Origin: Duganella sp. Leaf126
GTDB lineage: Bacteria > Pseudomonadota > Gammaproteobacteria > Burkholderiales > Burkholderiaceae_D
Length of the DNA: 64,000 nt
Assembly: GCF_001423125.1 (NCBI RefSeq)
Contig: NZ_LMNW01000004.1
Location: 84,486 to 148,485 of the forward strand
Reading direction: 5' to 3'
Position numbers and translations under genes: made by a program. Below are positions 37,111 through 46,397 of the stretch, piece after piece; the stretch's first letter is position 1; each line of letters begins with the position of its first letter. Under the pieces are notes generated by a model. The model had not been told where the DNA came from. It searched no databases and saw only the letters and a program-made list of their open reading frames with translations.

Positions 37111-37260
37111 GCGGCACTATAGAGGGTGGCCGAGCACACTGTCAAAATGTTTGGCCGGTGCTGGCTGGCGCCGCCGGTTCGGGCATTCAATTTATCGTGC
37201 CGGGTGCCGATAATGTCATAATGAAGGCGTCCACAAAGCGCCGACGACCGAGGATTGCAT

Positions 37261-37446
37261 ATGATCAAATACCTGGGGACCAAAAATACCAAGGAAGGTG
37301 GAGTGTTGTATATCTTTTTGATTAACGGCTTGCAGAAAGAAATACGCGAAGCCGCGCTGAAACAGTACCCGGGCTGTTACGACGCCCTGCCGGCCACCGC
37401 CAAGGCGCGCATCAGCGCCAACCGCGCCTGGCTGTCCAAGGCCTGA
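37261..37446 (+). CDS. Small hypothetical protein, 61 aa
   Basis: I do not recognise this protein. It is basic and soluble-looking, with a short beta-like start (MIKYLGTKNTKEGGVLYIF) and a helical C-terminus ending AWLSKA. A GAGGAT upstream supports the ATG at 37261. The next ORF begins four bases after its stop, so the two are probably cotranscribed, possibly with exeA beyond. Function unknown. Confidence 0.6.
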   Translation: MIKYLGTKNTKEGGVLYIFLINGLQKEIREAALKQYPGCYDALPATAKARISANRAWLSKA

Positions 37447-37450
37447 TCCG

Positions 37451-37978
37451 GTGCGCGGTCGATTGCCTGGGCTGCGGCGCGGTGCGCTGTCCCTGCTGCT
37501 GGCGTATGCCGCAGCGATGCCGGCACCGGCCAGCGCCCAGAATGTCCCCACCACGTTCGGCGCCATCATCGGCAACGGCCTGCTGTGCCGCGACCAGACG
37601 GCCAACCGGTATTACTACGATTACCTGGTCAGACATTTCGGCCAGCCGTACAAGCACGAGGGCGGCGCCTTCTGGTTCCGTACCGACGGCGCCACGCTGT
37701 GGGGCCGCGAAATACCGGAAGTGATGGTCAGCGACGACACCAGCACCTATGTCTTCGTCGGCGCCGTGGCCGAGGCCACGCCCGAGGAACTGCAGCAAGC
37801 GATCATCACCCAGGTCGGTGTGCATTACGTCCGCATCGATACCTCGGCCTACCCGGTGCGCGAGGCCAAACCTGCCAGCCGCATCGTCTATTTCGATACC
37901 CGCTCGAAGATCTATTGCGCCAAATACAAGCCCTTGCCGCCGGTGCAGCCGCCCCCCGTGCAGAGGCCACCGAAGTAA
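37451..37978 (+). CDS. Exported hypothetical protein, 175 aa
   Basis: The start is a GTG at 37451. A signal peptide (about residues 1-29, ending PASAQ) leads to a mature domain of ~130 residues with two well-separated cysteines (CRD near 46 and YCAKY near 155) that could form a disulfide. The C-terminus is Pro-rich (PPVQPPPVQRPPK). I do not recognise the family. It lies 30 bp before exeA, so it may be a periplasmic partner in the same transcript. Confidence 0.7.
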   Translation: MRGRLPGLRRGALSLLLAYAAAMPAPASAQNVPTTFGAIIGNGLLCRDQTANRYYYDYLVRHFGQPYKHEGGAFWFRTDGATLWGREIPEVMVSDDTSTYVFVGAVAEATPEELQQAIITQVGVHYVRIDTSAYPVREAKPASRIVYFDTRSKIYCAKYKPLPPVQPPPVQRPPK

Positions 37979-38008
37979 AATACCGGCACGCGCACTTTCA
38001 AGGTTTTC

Positions 38009-39904
38009 ATGTACACGCACTACTTCAACCTGAAGCAATCGCCATTCTCGATTGCGCCCGACCCGCGCTACCTGTTCATGAGCGAGCGCCACCGCGAAGC
38101 GCTGGCGCACCTGCTCTATGGCATCGGCAGCGGCGGCGGGTTCGTGCTGCTGACCGGCGAGATCGGCGCCGGCAAGACCACGGTCTGCCGCTGCTTCATG
38201 GACCAGATTCCCGAGAACTGCAAGCTCGGCTATATCTTCAACCCCAAGCTGACGGTCGAGGAATTGCTGCTGACCATCTGCGACGAGTTCGGCATCGGCT
38301 TGCCGCAGCAGGGCGCGGCCAGCGTCAAGCGCTATGTCGATGCGATCAACGCCTATCTGCTGGCCAGCCATGCCCAGGCGCGCAACAACGTGCTGATCAT
38401 CGACGAGGCGCAAAACCTGTCGGCCGAGGTGCTGGAGCAGCTGCGCCTGCTGACCAACCTGGAAACGAGCGAGCGCAAGCTGCTGCAAATCATCCTGATC
38501 GGCCAGCCCGAGCTGCGCACCATGCTGGCCCGGCCCGAGCTCGAACAACTGGCGCAGCGCGTGATTGCGCGCTACCACCTCGGTTCGCTGTCGGAGGCGG
38601 AAACGTCGGCCTATATCGAACACCGCCTGGCGGTGGCCGGCGCGGCAGCGATCGCGCCGTTTCCGCGCCGCCTGATGGGGCTGGTGCACCGGCTGACCAA
38701 GGGCGTGCCGCGCCGCATCAACCTGCTGTGCGACCGCGCGCTGCTGGGCGCCTACGTGGAAAACCAGCCGCAGGTATCGCGCACGATCTTGCGGCGCGCG
38801 GCAGCCGAAGTGTTTGCCGGCGCCGAGCAGGCGGGGCAGGGCGCCACCGCCGGCGCGCGCTGGCCGCTGGTGGCGGCCGGAGTGGCCGGCGGCGTGGTGC
38901 TCAGCGTGGTGCTATGGCATTCAACCGACGGGCAGCGCGGCAAGGCAGCAGTGCCGGCCGCAGTGTCCGGTCCGGCGCTGGCGGCGCCGCAGGGGCCCGC
39001 TGCTGCGCCGGCCGGGGCAGCGTCGAACACGGCAGGGCTGGCAGTGGCGGCATCGGCTGGCGCGCCTGCCGCGGCGTCGCCAGGGGCCCTGGCGACTGCT
39101 GTGCAGTCGGTGCCGCTGCCCGACACCGTGTCTGCGTCGGGCGCAGCTGCGCCGCTGGCTGTGCACTCTCCCGGGGCGGCGTCTGCGACCGGCGCAGCCG
39201 CACCGCTGCCCGCAACCTCGCAGGCAGTGGCTGGCGCGGCTGCATCGTCGTCGCCGTCTTCACCGGCGGACCTCGCCGCTTCGGCCGCGTCGCGCGCGCA
39301 AACGGGCGTGACCGACAAGGCTGCCGCGCTGCGCCAGCTGGCCGGACTGTGGGGACTGGCGCTCACCGGCAGCGATCCGTGCGCCGCCGCCGCGCGCCTG
39401 AACCTGCGCTGCCTGCAAACCCGGGGCGGCATCGACGAGCTGCGCCAGCTCGACCGGCCCGCCGTGCTCACGCTGCGCGACAACCACGTGATTCCCGCCT
39501 ACGTGCTGCTGACCGCGCTCGACGCCAGCGGCGCCACCCTCGTCACGCCGGGCGGCAAGACCGAACGCGTGAGCGTCGCGGCGCTGGCCCGGCGTCTCGA
39601 CGGCGACTTCACCACCTACTGGCGTGCGCCGGCCAACTGGCGCGACCAGGTGGCGGCCGGTGACCACGGCCCCGACGTCGACTGGCTGGCGCAGCGCCTG
39701 GCGCAGTTGTACGAACTGGCGACGCCGGCGGCAGACCAGCCGCTCGACGCGGCGCTGCGCAAGCGCCTGCGCGACTTCCAGGCGGCGCAGCAGCTCAAGG
39801 CGGACGGCGTGGCCGGTCCGAAAACATTTATCCGGCTCTACCAGCTGGGCGGCGTACAGGAGCCGCGCCTGCTGGCGCAGTCTGTCGCCGGCGCGGGGAA
39901 ATAA
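38009..39904 (+). CDS. gspA: ExeA/GspA-type AAA ATPase with peptidoglycan-binding C-terminus, 631 aa
   Basis: ExeA with ExeB (GspB) inserts the type II secretion secretin through peptidoglycan. The N-terminal ATPase has Walker A GEIGAGKT (about 50-57), Walker B VLIIDEAQNL and RRINLLCDRALL. A membrane helix at about 291-308 is followed by a long Ala/Pro/Ser linker. Residues about 434-545 resemble a C39-peptidase-like domain without an obvious catalytic Cys. The last ~70 residues are a peptidoglycan-binding domain (LRDFQAAQQLKADGVAGPKT). gspB follows after three bases. Confidence 0.92.
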   Translation: MYTHYFNLKQSPFSIAPDPRYLFMSERHREALAHLLYGIGSGGGFVLLTGEIGAGKTTVCRCFMDQIPENCKLGYIFNPKLTVEELLLTICDEFGIGLPQQGAASVKRYVDAINAYLLASHAQARNNVLIIDEAQNLSAEVLEQLRLLTNLETSERKLLQIILIGQPELRTMLARPELEQLAQRVIARYHLGSLSEAETSAYIEHRLAVAGAAAIAPFPRRLMGLVHRLTKGVPRRINLLCDRALLGAYVENQPQVSRTILRRAAAEVFAGAEQAGQGATAGARWPLVAAGVAGGVVLSVVLWHSTDGQRGKAAVPAAVSGPALAAPQGPAAAPAGAASNTAGLAVAASAGAPAAASPGALATAVQSVPLPDTVSASGAAAPLAVHSPGAASATGAAAPLPATSQAVAGAAASSSPSSPADLAASAASRAQTGVTDKAAALRQLAGLWGLALTGSDPCAAAARLNLRCLQTRGGIDELRQLDRPAVLTLRDNHVIPAYVLLTALDASGATLVTPGGKTERVSVAALARRLDGDFTTYWRAPANWRDQVAAGDHGPDVDWLAQRLAQLYELATPAADQPLDAALRKRLRDFQAAQQLKADGVAGPKTFIRLYQLGGVQEPRLLAQSVAGAGK

Positions 39905-39907
39905 TCG

Positions 39908-40579
39908 ATGTCGTACATTCTGGAAGCGCTGAAAAAAGCGCAGGCCGAACGCCAGCTCGGCAACTCGCCCACCATCCACGCGCCCAGCCTGCAGGCCGGC
40001 GCCGAAGCTGCTGCCAGCGGCCGCCTGAAGACGCCGCTGGTGCTGGCGCTGGCCGCCATGGCAGTTGCCATCGTGGTGCTGCTGGTGCTGGTCTTGCGGC
40101 CGGCCGGGACGGTGGCGCCTGTGCCACCCACGACTTCTGCCGTGCCGGCGCCGTCGGAACCGGTCACCACGCCCGCCACGGCGCGAACGTCCGCCGCGGC
40201 GCAGAGTCCGAGCGCTGCCTTGGCGGCCCCGGTCGCAGCCTTGCCGCCGCCCGTCGCTGTGGTGACGACGCCGCTGACGCAGCCGTCGCCGTCGCCTTCG
40301 CCTGCGTCCGCTGCCACCGTTGCGCCGCCAGCGGCCGGCAAGGTCGAAGAGCCGGTGCTGAACCTGCGCGAGCTGCCGGAACCGATCCAGCGAGCGATTC
40401 CGCAGGTGGCGGTGGGCGGTTACATCTATTCGAAGAATCCGGCCGACCGGCTGCTGCTGGTGGATAAGATTTTGCGCCACGAAGGCGAGGAGGTCGCGCC
40501 CGGGCTGCTGCTGGAAAAGCTGCATCCGAAAGAAGCGGTGTTCAGTTACAAGGGCTATCGCTACCGCGTTCCATATTAA
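39908..40579 (+). CDS. gspB: General secretion pathway protein GspB, 223 aa
   Basis: The N-terminal SYILEALKKAQAERQLG signature of ExeB/PulB proteins precedes a single membrane helix (about 43-62). A periplasmic Pro/Ala/Ser-rich spacer follows, then a conserved C-terminal domain (about 160-223, with INxxxY-like VGGYIYSKNPADRLLLVD and a final YRYRVPY). GspB works with the upstream ATPase in secretin assembly. The rest of the type II secretion operon is not in the window, so the pair is separate from the structural genes here. Confidence 0.93.
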   Translation: MSYILEALKKAQAERQLGNSPTIHAPSLQAGAEAAASGRLKTPLVLALAAMAVAIVVLLVLVLRPAGTVAPVPPTTSAVPAPSEPVTTPATARTSAAAQSPSAALAAPVAALPPPVAVVTTPLTQPSPSPSPASAATVAPPAAGKVEEPVLNLRELPEPIQRAIPQVAVGGYIYSKNPADRLLLVDKILRHEGEEVAPGLLLEKLHPKEAVFSYKGYRYRVPY

Positions 40580-40646
40580 ATTGTCATCAACGCGTCACGC
40601 GGCGATGATATGGTGTTCTCCATTGCAACCATAGCAGGGAATGACC

Positions 40647-40847
40647 ATGAAATACCTGACGCTGTTGCCGTTCCTGATCGCCGCCGTCATCGCCATGCCG
40701 CACGCCCATGCGGCCGCGCAGATGGTTTATACCGCCATCGACAACGAACCCAGCACCTATCTCACGGCGCTCGTGTGTCTGCTGCTGATCCTGCTGGCGA
40801 ACAGCCGCTCCCGCAGCGACCGCTTCCGTCAGCACGACGAGGAGTAG
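40647..40847 (+). CDS. Small exported or membrane protein, 66 aa
   Basis: A signal-like N-terminus (KYLTLLPFLIAAVIA, about 2-16, then HAHAAA) is followed by a short loop and a second hydrophobic stretch (LTALVCLLLILLA) with a basic-acidic tail. An AGGGAA about six bases ahead supports the ATG at 40647, although an ATG two codons upstream is possible. The layout resembles small sorted surface proteins, but no PEP-type motif is visible. Function unknown. Confidence 0.55.
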   Translation: MKYLTLLPFLIAAVIAMPHAHAAAQMVYTAIDNEPSTYLTALVCLLLILLANSRSRSDRFRQHDEE

Positions 40848-40927
40848 GGGCGAGCGGAACCTGCTGCGTCGAATGTTGCTGCGTATAATGTCCGGCAAGA
40901 GCAACGACGTTGCAGGGAGAGTTATCG

Positions 40928-41485
40928 ATGCATCATGCAAGTTCCGCAACGCTGCGCCAGGTCCTGGGCGTGATCGGCACCTCGGGCAGTGGCAAGACCA
41001 CGCTGCTGGAGTTCCTGATCGCCCGGCTGGCGGACCGTGGTCTGAAGGTCAATGTCATCAAGCACAGCCATCATGACCTGGAACTGGAACCGCCGCGCAA
41101 GGACAGTGCGCGCCTGCGCATGGCCGGCGCAGCCGAGGTGATGGTGGCGTCGCCGTTCCGGTACGCCATCGTCCACGAACTGCGCGGTGCTCCCGAACCG
41201 ACGCTGGAACAGCAACTGGCGCGCCTGTCGCCGGCCGACCTGACCCTGCTCGAAGGCTTTAAAAAATACCCGATCGACAAGCTGGAAGTGTACCGGCGCG
41301 GGCAGGGCCGTGAACCGCTGTATCCGCACGATCCGCACGTGGTGGCGGTGGCGTCCGACCTGCCGCGTCCGGCGGAATTGCCGGACAGCACGGTGTGGCT
41401 CGATCTGAATGCGCCGCTGGACGTGCTGGACTGGCTGCTGGCGCTGGTCGAAAAAAAACGCGCCGATTTGTCGTTGCCAGCCTAA
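40928..41485 (+). CDS. mobB: Molybdopterin-guanine dinucleotide biosynthesis protein MobB, 185 aa
   Basis: MobB is a GTP-binding helper for formation of the molybdenum guanine dinucleotide cofactor. The P-loop is GTSGSGKTT (about 15-23), followed by [12 protein letters not shown] and [19 protein letters not shown], the family hallmarks. Length is normal. AGGGAGAG upstream sets the ATG at 40928. No other moa/mob gene is beside it, which is not unusual. Confidence 0.94.
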   Translation: MHHASSATLRQVLGVIGTSGSGKTTLLEFLIARLADRGLKVNVIKHSHHDLELEPPRKDSARLRMAGAAEVMVASPFRYAIVHELRGAPEPTLEQQLARLSPADLTLLEGFKKYPIDKLEVYRRGQGREPLYPHDPHVVAVASDLPRPAELPDSTVWLDLNAPLDVLDWLLALVEKKRADLSLPA

Positions 41486-41537
41486 AGTTATCGCGCATGC
41501 TGCCGTAATCAGGGGATACGCCTTAATGGAGGACATC

Positions 41538-41738
41538 ATGGACGTCACCGGTATTGCACAGTTAGCAACCAGCATCGCCGACACCGGCAACAAGCAGGCG
41601 GTGGGGATCGCCGTGCTGAAAAAGGCGCAGGATCTGCAGGCGTCCAGCGCCAACGCGCTGCTCGAAGCGATCCCGCCGGTGCCATCAGCGCCGCGCCTGC
41701 CTGCCAACCTCGGCAACACCATCAACACCACCGCCTGA
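41538..41738 (+). CDS. YjfB-like putative motility protein, 66 aa
   Basis: [20 protein letters not shown], in part, then [12 protein letters not shown] and a Pro-rich C-terminus match the YjfB family, small proteins annotated as putative motility proteins. A GGAGG at 41528-41532, six bases before the ATG at 41538, decides against the ATG four codons upstream. The gene sits between mobB and the bufferin precursor gene. Its precise role is unknown; a FliT-like gene also appears in this window. Confidence 0.78.
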   Translation: MDVTGIAQLATSIADTGNKQAVGIAVLKKAQDLQASSANALLEAIPPVPSAPRLPANLGNTINTTA

Positions 41739-41791
41739 CCCGCATCGGGCGCCGGGTTACCGGGGGAGCGGAACAGGCGGACAGACTAGCC

Positions 41792-41813
41792 GTGGCAGCA
41801 GATTTGCTGCTAC
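41792..41813. promoter_or_regulatory. Inverted repeat upstream of the bufferin precursor gene
   Basis: GTGGCAGCA and TGCTGCTAC are 9-bp arms (one mismatch) around a GATT spacer, 36 bp before the bufA ATG. It could be an operator or a hairpin in the leader. No T-run follows, so a terminator for the upstream gene is less likely. Confidence 0.4.
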
Positions 41814-41849
41814 GCTGCGCCTGCCGACCATCTTTCTGGAGAACCCATC

Positions 41850-42122
41850 ATGAATCAACGTCACGCCCTGATCGCCGCCGCCCTGGCTGCCGCCTGCACG
41901 ACCGGCACCGCCAGCGCGGGCATGGAAGGCGCTGCCAACAGCGAAAAATGCTACGGTGTCGCCAAGGCCGGTCAGAACGACTGCGCAGCCTCGGACGGTT
42001 CGCACTCGTGCGCAGGCCAGGCCAGTACCGACAATGCCTTGACCGAATGGAAATACGTTCCCAAGGGAACGTGCGATCAAGCCGGCGGCAAGACCACCCC
42101 GCCCGCCAAGCAAGGCGGTTGA
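41850..42122 (+). CDS. bufA: Bufferin-type metallophore precursor BufA (DUF2282), 90 aa
   Basis: A Sec signal peptide (about residues 1-23, ending TASA) leads to a mature peptide with four cysteines: C34 in EKCYGVAK, C45 in QNDCAAS, C54 in HSCAG and C75 in KGTCDQ. This spacing and the W-x-Y-V-P-K-G-T-C ending are the DUF2282 (BufA1) pattern. Family knowledge: such precursors have cysteines oxidised to thiooxazoles by an MNIO enzyme and then bind copper in the periplasm. A TGGAGA upstream supports the ATG. The maturase gene starts 14 bp downstream. Confidence 0.92.
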   Translation: MNQRHALIAAALAAACTTGTASAGMEGAANSEKCYGVAKAGQNDCAASDGSHSCAGQASTDNALTEWKYVPKGTCDQAGGKTTPPAKQGG

Positions 42123-42136
42123 GCGGTCGGCGCGCC

Positions 42137-43894
42137 ATGCCGGCAGCGCCCCGGGGCGGCCTGGGCGTTGGCGTGGGCCTGCGTGCACGGCACCACCAGC
42201 AGTTTCTCGACCAGCGCCCGGCCGTGGACTGGCTCGAGGTCCACACCGAAAACTACCTGCAGCGCGCGGGCCGCGACTGGCAGGTGCTGCAGCAGCTGCG
42301 CCGCGACTATCCGGTCAGCCTGCATGGCGTGGGACTGGGCCTGGGATCGGCGCGCGGCTTTTCTGCCGAGCACCTGGCGCGCGTGCGCGACCTGGTGGCG
42401 GGCATCGAACCCTGCCTGGTGTCCGAGCACCTGTGCTGGAGCGCGGTGGACGATCGCCACCTGAACGACTTGCTGCCGCTGCGGCTCGACGCTGCCGCGC
42501 TCGACCTGCTGTGCGCGCGCGTGGACCGGGTGCAGCACGTGCTGCAACGGCAACTGCTGCTGGAAAACGTGTCCACCTATGCCCGTTTTCATGCCGACAG
42601 CATGAGCGAAGCGGAATTTCTGGCAGCGCTGGCTGCGCGCACCGGCTGCGGCCTGCTGCTCGACATCAACAACCTGTATGTCAACCAGTGCAACCACGGC
42701 GAAGATGCGCTGGCCGCCCTGCACGCCATCGCTGCCGGCACGGTGGGCGAGTTGCACCTGGGCGGCCACCTGGTGACGCCGCAGGCAGTGATCGACCACC
42801 ACGGCGCCGCCGTGGCCGAGCCGGTCTGGCAACTGTACCAGGCGGCGCTGGCACGCTTTGGCGCCGTGCCGACCCTGATCGAATGGGATACCGATGTGCC
42901 GCCGCTGGCGGTGCTGCTGGGCGAAGCCGACAAGGCGCGGACGCTGTCCGCACAGGAAAAAAGCGATGCGCCAGCGCCGCAGATGAGCGTGAGCAGGGCG
43001 GCAGCGGTGCCGGAGCCGGGTGCCGGTCCAGCGGTGCCTGCCGAGGACCTTTCCGCAGCCCCGCGGGTCGGGGTCCGGCAACCGTTCGCCGGTACGCTGC
43101 CGGACAGCGGGCAGCTGCCGGTTGCCACGCTGGCGCAGGACCAGCAACTGTTCGCCGACGCCCTGTCCAGCGCCGATGCGGCAGCGCCGGCACTGGCGCT
43201 GTGGCGTGCGCATCCGCACAACGCGCATCGTCTGGGTTTGTATCGCGGCAACCTGGCTGCCACCGCGAGCAAGGCGCTGGCGGCGGCTTACCCCGTGGTG
43301 GCAGCGCTGGTGGGCGACCAATTCTTCGGCGCACTGGCGCGCGCCTACGGTCGGGCATGGCCGTCGCAGGACGGCAATCTCCATCGCTTCGGCGCCCGGC
43401 TCGGCGCGTTTCTCGACGATTTCCCGCACGTGGCGCAATTGCCTTATCTGGCCGACATGGCGCGCCTCGAGTGGGCCGTGCACCGCGCCCATTACGCTGC
43501 CGATGCCGCCCCCGTCACGGCGCAGCAACTGGCGGCCATGGCGCCGGCGCAGCTGGAAGCGTCCCGGCTGCGTCTGCACGAAGCCTGCCTGCCGTTTCGT
43601 TCCCCGTGGGCGGTGGTGTCGCTGTGGCTGGCGCACCAGCAGGTGCCCACCGGGGCCTTCCCTGCCGCGCTGGCAGTGCAGGAATACGCGGTAGTGGCGC
43701 GGCCGGGGTGGCGCGTGCAGGTGGCGCCGCAGGGCGCCGGTGGCCATGCGGCGCTGGCGGTGTTGCATGCGGGCGGCACCTTCGGTGCAGCGCTCGATGC
43801 GGCATTCGCAGTGGAAGCAGATTTGGACGTGGCGGCGCACCTGCGCCAGTGGCTGGACCTGCAGTTGATTGTTGCCGCAGACGTTGATCCGTAG
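42137..43894 (+). CDS. Fused MNIO maturase and BufC-type partner (DUF692-DUF2063), 585 aa
   Basis: Residues about 5-265 are a DUF692/MNIO iron oxidase (BufB). Presumed metal and substrate residues include H63 (SLHGVG), E97-H98 (SEHLCW), E143-N144 (LLENVS), D176/N179 (DINNLY), H188, H207, H222 and E249 (IEWDTDVP). After a low-complexity linker (270-328), residues about 335-580 are a DUF2063/BufC domain, with [21 protein letters not shown] and [15 protein letters not shown] in part. BufB and BufC are usually separate. Here one frame joins them without a stop. No DoxX-type gene follows. The ATG at 42137 gives the family start; its ribosome-binding site is weak. Confidence 0.92.
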   Translation: MPAAPRGGLGVGVGLRARHHQQFLDQRPAVDWLEVHTENYLQRAGRDWQVLQQLRRDYPVSLHGVGLGLGSARGFSAEHLARVRDLVAGIEPCLVSEHLCWSAVDDRHLNDLLPLRLDAAALDLLCARVDRVQHVLQRQLLLENVSTYARFHADSMSEAEFLAALAARTGCGLLLDINNLYVNQCNHGEDALAALHAIAAGTVGELHLGGHLVTPQAVIDHHGAAVAEPVWQLYQAALARFGAVPTLIEWDTDVPPLAVLLGEADKARTLSAQEKSDAPAPQMSVSRAAAVPEPGAGPAVPAEDLSAAPRVGVRQPFAGTLPDSGQLPVATLAQDQQLFADALSSADAAAPALALWRAHPHNAHRLGLYRGNLAATASKALAAAYPVVAALVGDQFFGALARAYGRAWPSQDGNLHRFGARLGAFLDDFPHVAQLPYLADMARLEWAVHRAHYAADAAPVTAQQLAAMAPAQLEASRLRLHEACLPFRSPWAVVSLWLAHQQVPTGAFPAALAVQEYAVVARPGWRVQVAPQGAGGHAALAVLHAGGTFGAALDAAFAVEADLDVAAHLRQWLDLQLIVAADVDP

Positions 43895-44062
43895 CGGATG
43901 CCGCTTGAAGGCCGCTGCAAAAAGTGGCGGCATTGGCAGCCTGAAGGAAGATCAGAAAGTGTCGCGGGCGGCGCCTGATCGTCGGGAGCAGGGCCAGCGC
44001 CAACGGTTGCGCCGGATGCCGCAGCAGCCATGGCAGGCCGCGCAGCAGGGGTGATCGGCTTC

Positions 44063-44356
44063 TCAGACCTCGCGGTGGAAGGCCCGCAGCAGGCGCGCTT
44101 CGCCGGTCAGGTCCGCGTGCAGCTGGTTGGCGCGCGCGGTCAGTTCCATCATGCGGCCGATGTGGGCGTCTTCGAAGCGCGCCAGTTCCTCGGTGGCCGC
44201 CTGCAGCGCCTGGGCCAGCTTGCCGCGCGCGGTTTCATACAGGGCGCCGTTGTATTGCGTGGTGTTCTTCAGCAATTCTTCAGCATTCTCGATCACTTCG
44301 CGCAGATCGCCGAGCAAGCGCTCCTGGGTAGGTCTGGCTGGTTGTGGACCGTCCAT
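44063..44356 (-). CDS. DUF883/ElaB-like helical protein without membrane anchor, 97 aa
   Basis: ERLLGDLREVIENAEELLKN and ARGKLAQALQAATEELARFED, in part, match the helical core of DUF883 (ElaB/YqjD) proteins, which often sit at the membrane and bind ribosomes. The usual C-terminal GxxxG membrane helix is missing: this protein ends RLLRAFHREV. It may therefore be a soluble variant. AGGGGG upstream on this strand sets the ATG at 44356. Monocistronic. The 168-bp gap between it and the bufferin maturase (43895-44062) shows nothing clear. Confidence 0.75.
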   Translation of the reverse strand: MDGPQPARPTQERLLGDLREVIENAEELLKNTTQYNGALYETARGKLAQALQAATEELARFEDAHIGRMMELTARANQLHADLTGEARLLRAFHREV

Positions 44357-44508
44357 GACGTCCCCCTGTTCAATAAGTTCACACGACTGTGCCGCGATCG
44401 GCACGCGACTTCACACTGTACGAGGCGCGCCCGCCGTCCGGCTTACGCGGCGTCATGGACTGCGCAATGCATTTCAGTGTAGCGCATTATTTCCATGGGG
44501 CAAATAAA

Positions 44509-44727
44509 TTATGCAGGATCGACACTGATGCGGATGTCGCCGACGGTGACCTGCTGTCCGGCGCGGATCTTGGCCGTCTTGCGCAGCTCCTGCTTGCCAT
44601 CGACCTTGACGTCGCCGCTGGCCACCATCATCTTGCCGGCGCCCCCGCTGTCGCACAATCCCACGAGCTTGAGCAACTGATTCAACTCGACAAATTCCCC
44701 GTTCAATTCAAAACTGACTTTCTGCAT
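44509..44727 (-). CDS. RNA-binding S4-domain protein, YbcJ-like, 72 aa
   Basis: The small S4 fold is visible in FELNGEFVELNQLLKLVGLC, in part, followed by GDVKVDGKQELRKTAKIRAG and a final VTVGDIRI. E. coli YbcJ is the closest recalled relative; it binds RNA, but its role is unknown. AGAGGA upstream supports the ATG at 44727. It is probably monocistronic, downstream of fumC on the same strand with 130 bp between. Confidence 0.88.
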   Translation of the reverse strand: MQKVSFELNGEFVELNQLLKLVGLCDSGGAGKMMVASGDVKVDGKQELRKTAKIRAGQQVTVGDIRISVDPA

Positions 44728-44857
44728 TTTTTCCTCTGATACATGGTTTTCAGGCGCGGCGCCGCTACCCTGCACTAGTGTAGCGGCATTCCGGCAGGCG
44801 CGCAGTGTACCGTGACCATGCATATTTCCGGAAGGAACTCGTCTGGACGGGCCGCGT

Positions 44858-46246
44858 TCAGCCGGGACGGGTCATATCGAGCGGCACGATCCATTCGTCG
44901 AACTGTTCGGCCGTCACGTAATCGAGCGCCAGCGCGGCCTGCTTGAGCGTGGTGCCTTCGTGCTGGGCCTTCTTGGCGATCGACGCTGCCTTGTCGTAGC
45001 CGATGTGCGGCGCCAGCGCGGTCACCAGCATCAGCGAACGCTCCATCAGCTCGGCGATACGGTCGCGGTTGGGCGCGATGCCGTGCACGCAGTGTTCCTC
45101 GAAACTGCGCATGCCATCGGCCAGCAGGCGCGCACTCTGCAGGAAGTTGTGGGCAATCAGCGGCTTGTAGACATTCAGTTCGAAGTTGCCGGAGGCACCG
45201 CCCATGGTGATCGCCACGTCGTTGCCGAACACCTGGCAGCACAGCATGGTGACGGCCTCGCACTGGGTGGGGTTGACCTTGCCCGGCATGATGGAGCTGC
45301 CCGGTTCGTTTTCGGGTATCGTGATTTCACCGAGGCCCGAGCGCGGACCGGAAGCCATCCAGCGCACGTCGTTGGCGATTTTCATCAGCGCTGCCGCCAG
45401 CGTTTTCAGCGCGCCGTGCGCCGCCAGCAGCGCGTCGTGGCCGGCCAGCGCGGCAAACTTGTTCTCGGCCGTGCGGAACGGCAGCGCCAGCGTGTGTTCG
45501 AGCTCGGCGGCGATGCGGGTCGCATATTCGGGATGGGCGTTCAGGCCGGTACCGACCGCCGTGCCGCCCGCGGCGAGCTGCAGCACGCCGGGCAGGGCGG
45601 CCTGGATCGCGTGGTCGGCAAAGTCCAGGTGCGCCACGTAGCCCGAAAATTCCTGGCCCAGCGTGAGCGGCGTGGCGTCCTGCAGGTGGGTGCGGCCGAT
45701 CTTGACGATATCGGCAAACGCCTCGGCCTTGGCCTGCAGGCTGGCGCGCAACTGGCGCAGGCCCGGCAGCACGTTGTTGGCCAGTGCCTGGGCGGCGGCC
45801 ACGTGGATGGCGGTGGGGAAGATGTCGTTCGACGACTGGCCCTTGTTGACATCGTCGTTCGGGTGCAGCAGCCGCGCTTCGCCGCGCACGCCGCCCATCA
45901 GCTCCGAGCCGCGGTTGGCCAGCACCTCGTTCATGTTCATGTTGGACTGCGTCCCCGAGCCGGTCTGCCACACGGCCAGCGGGAATTCGGTGGGATGCTG
46001 GTTGGCCAGCACTTCGTCGGCGGCGCGCGTGATCGCGGTGGCCTTGGCGCCGTCGAGCAGGCCCAGGTCCAGGTTGACGCGGGCCGCAGCGCGCTTGACG
46101 CTGGCCAGCGCGTGGATCAGCTCGGGCGGCATGCGCTCGGTGGAGATGTGGAAATGCTCGAGCGAGCGCTGGGTTTGCGCGCCCCACAATTGTTCGGATG
46201 GCACATCGATGGGACCGAAACTGTCTTTTTCGCTGCGGGTACTCAT
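44858..46246 (-). CDS. fumC: Class II fumarate hydratase FumC, 462 aa
   Basis: FumC interconverts fumarate and malate in the TCA cycle without an iron-sulfur cluster. The signature [15 protein letters not shown] is present, as are [16 protein letters not shown] (in part) and [11 protein letters not shown]. Length is standard. The ATG at 46246 follows AAAGGA; a longer in-frame start 32 codons upstream adds unrelated sequence. It is divergent from the FimV-like gene, with the promoters of both in about 150 bp. Confidence 0.97.
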   Translation of the reverse strand: MSTRSEKDSFGPIDVPSEQLWGAQTQRSLEHFHISTERMPPELIHALASVKRAAARVNLDLGLLDGAKATAITRAADEVLANQHPTEFPLAVWQTGSGTQSNMNMNEVLANRGSELMGGVRGEARLLHPNDDVNKGQSSNDIFPTAIHVAAAQALANNVLPGLRQLRASLQAKAEAFADIVKIGRTHLQDATPLTLGQEFSGYVAHLDFADHAIQAALPGVLQLAAGGTAVGTGLNAHPEYATRIAAELEHTLALPFRTAENKFAALAGHDALLAAHGALKTLAAALMKIANDVRWMASGPRSGLGEITIPENEPGSSIMPGKVNPTQCEAVTMLCCQVFGNDVAITMGGASGNFELNVYKPLIAHNFLQSARLLADGMRSFEEHCVHGIAPNRDRIAELMERSLMLVTALAPHIGYDKAASIAKKAQHEGTTLKQAALALDYVTAEQFDEWIVPLDMTRPG

Positions 46247-46397
46247 ATGAATTCCTTTGTGGGTTGTCATCATGCTTGCCTGATAGGCACGGTCCAGTGT
46301 AGCGCAGTTCGGAAAAATTAACTGAGGGCTACAAAAACGCAATTTCCAGCCGTTAATGAAGAAGATTCCCGGATGTCGCCTCGGTGACCTATCGATT

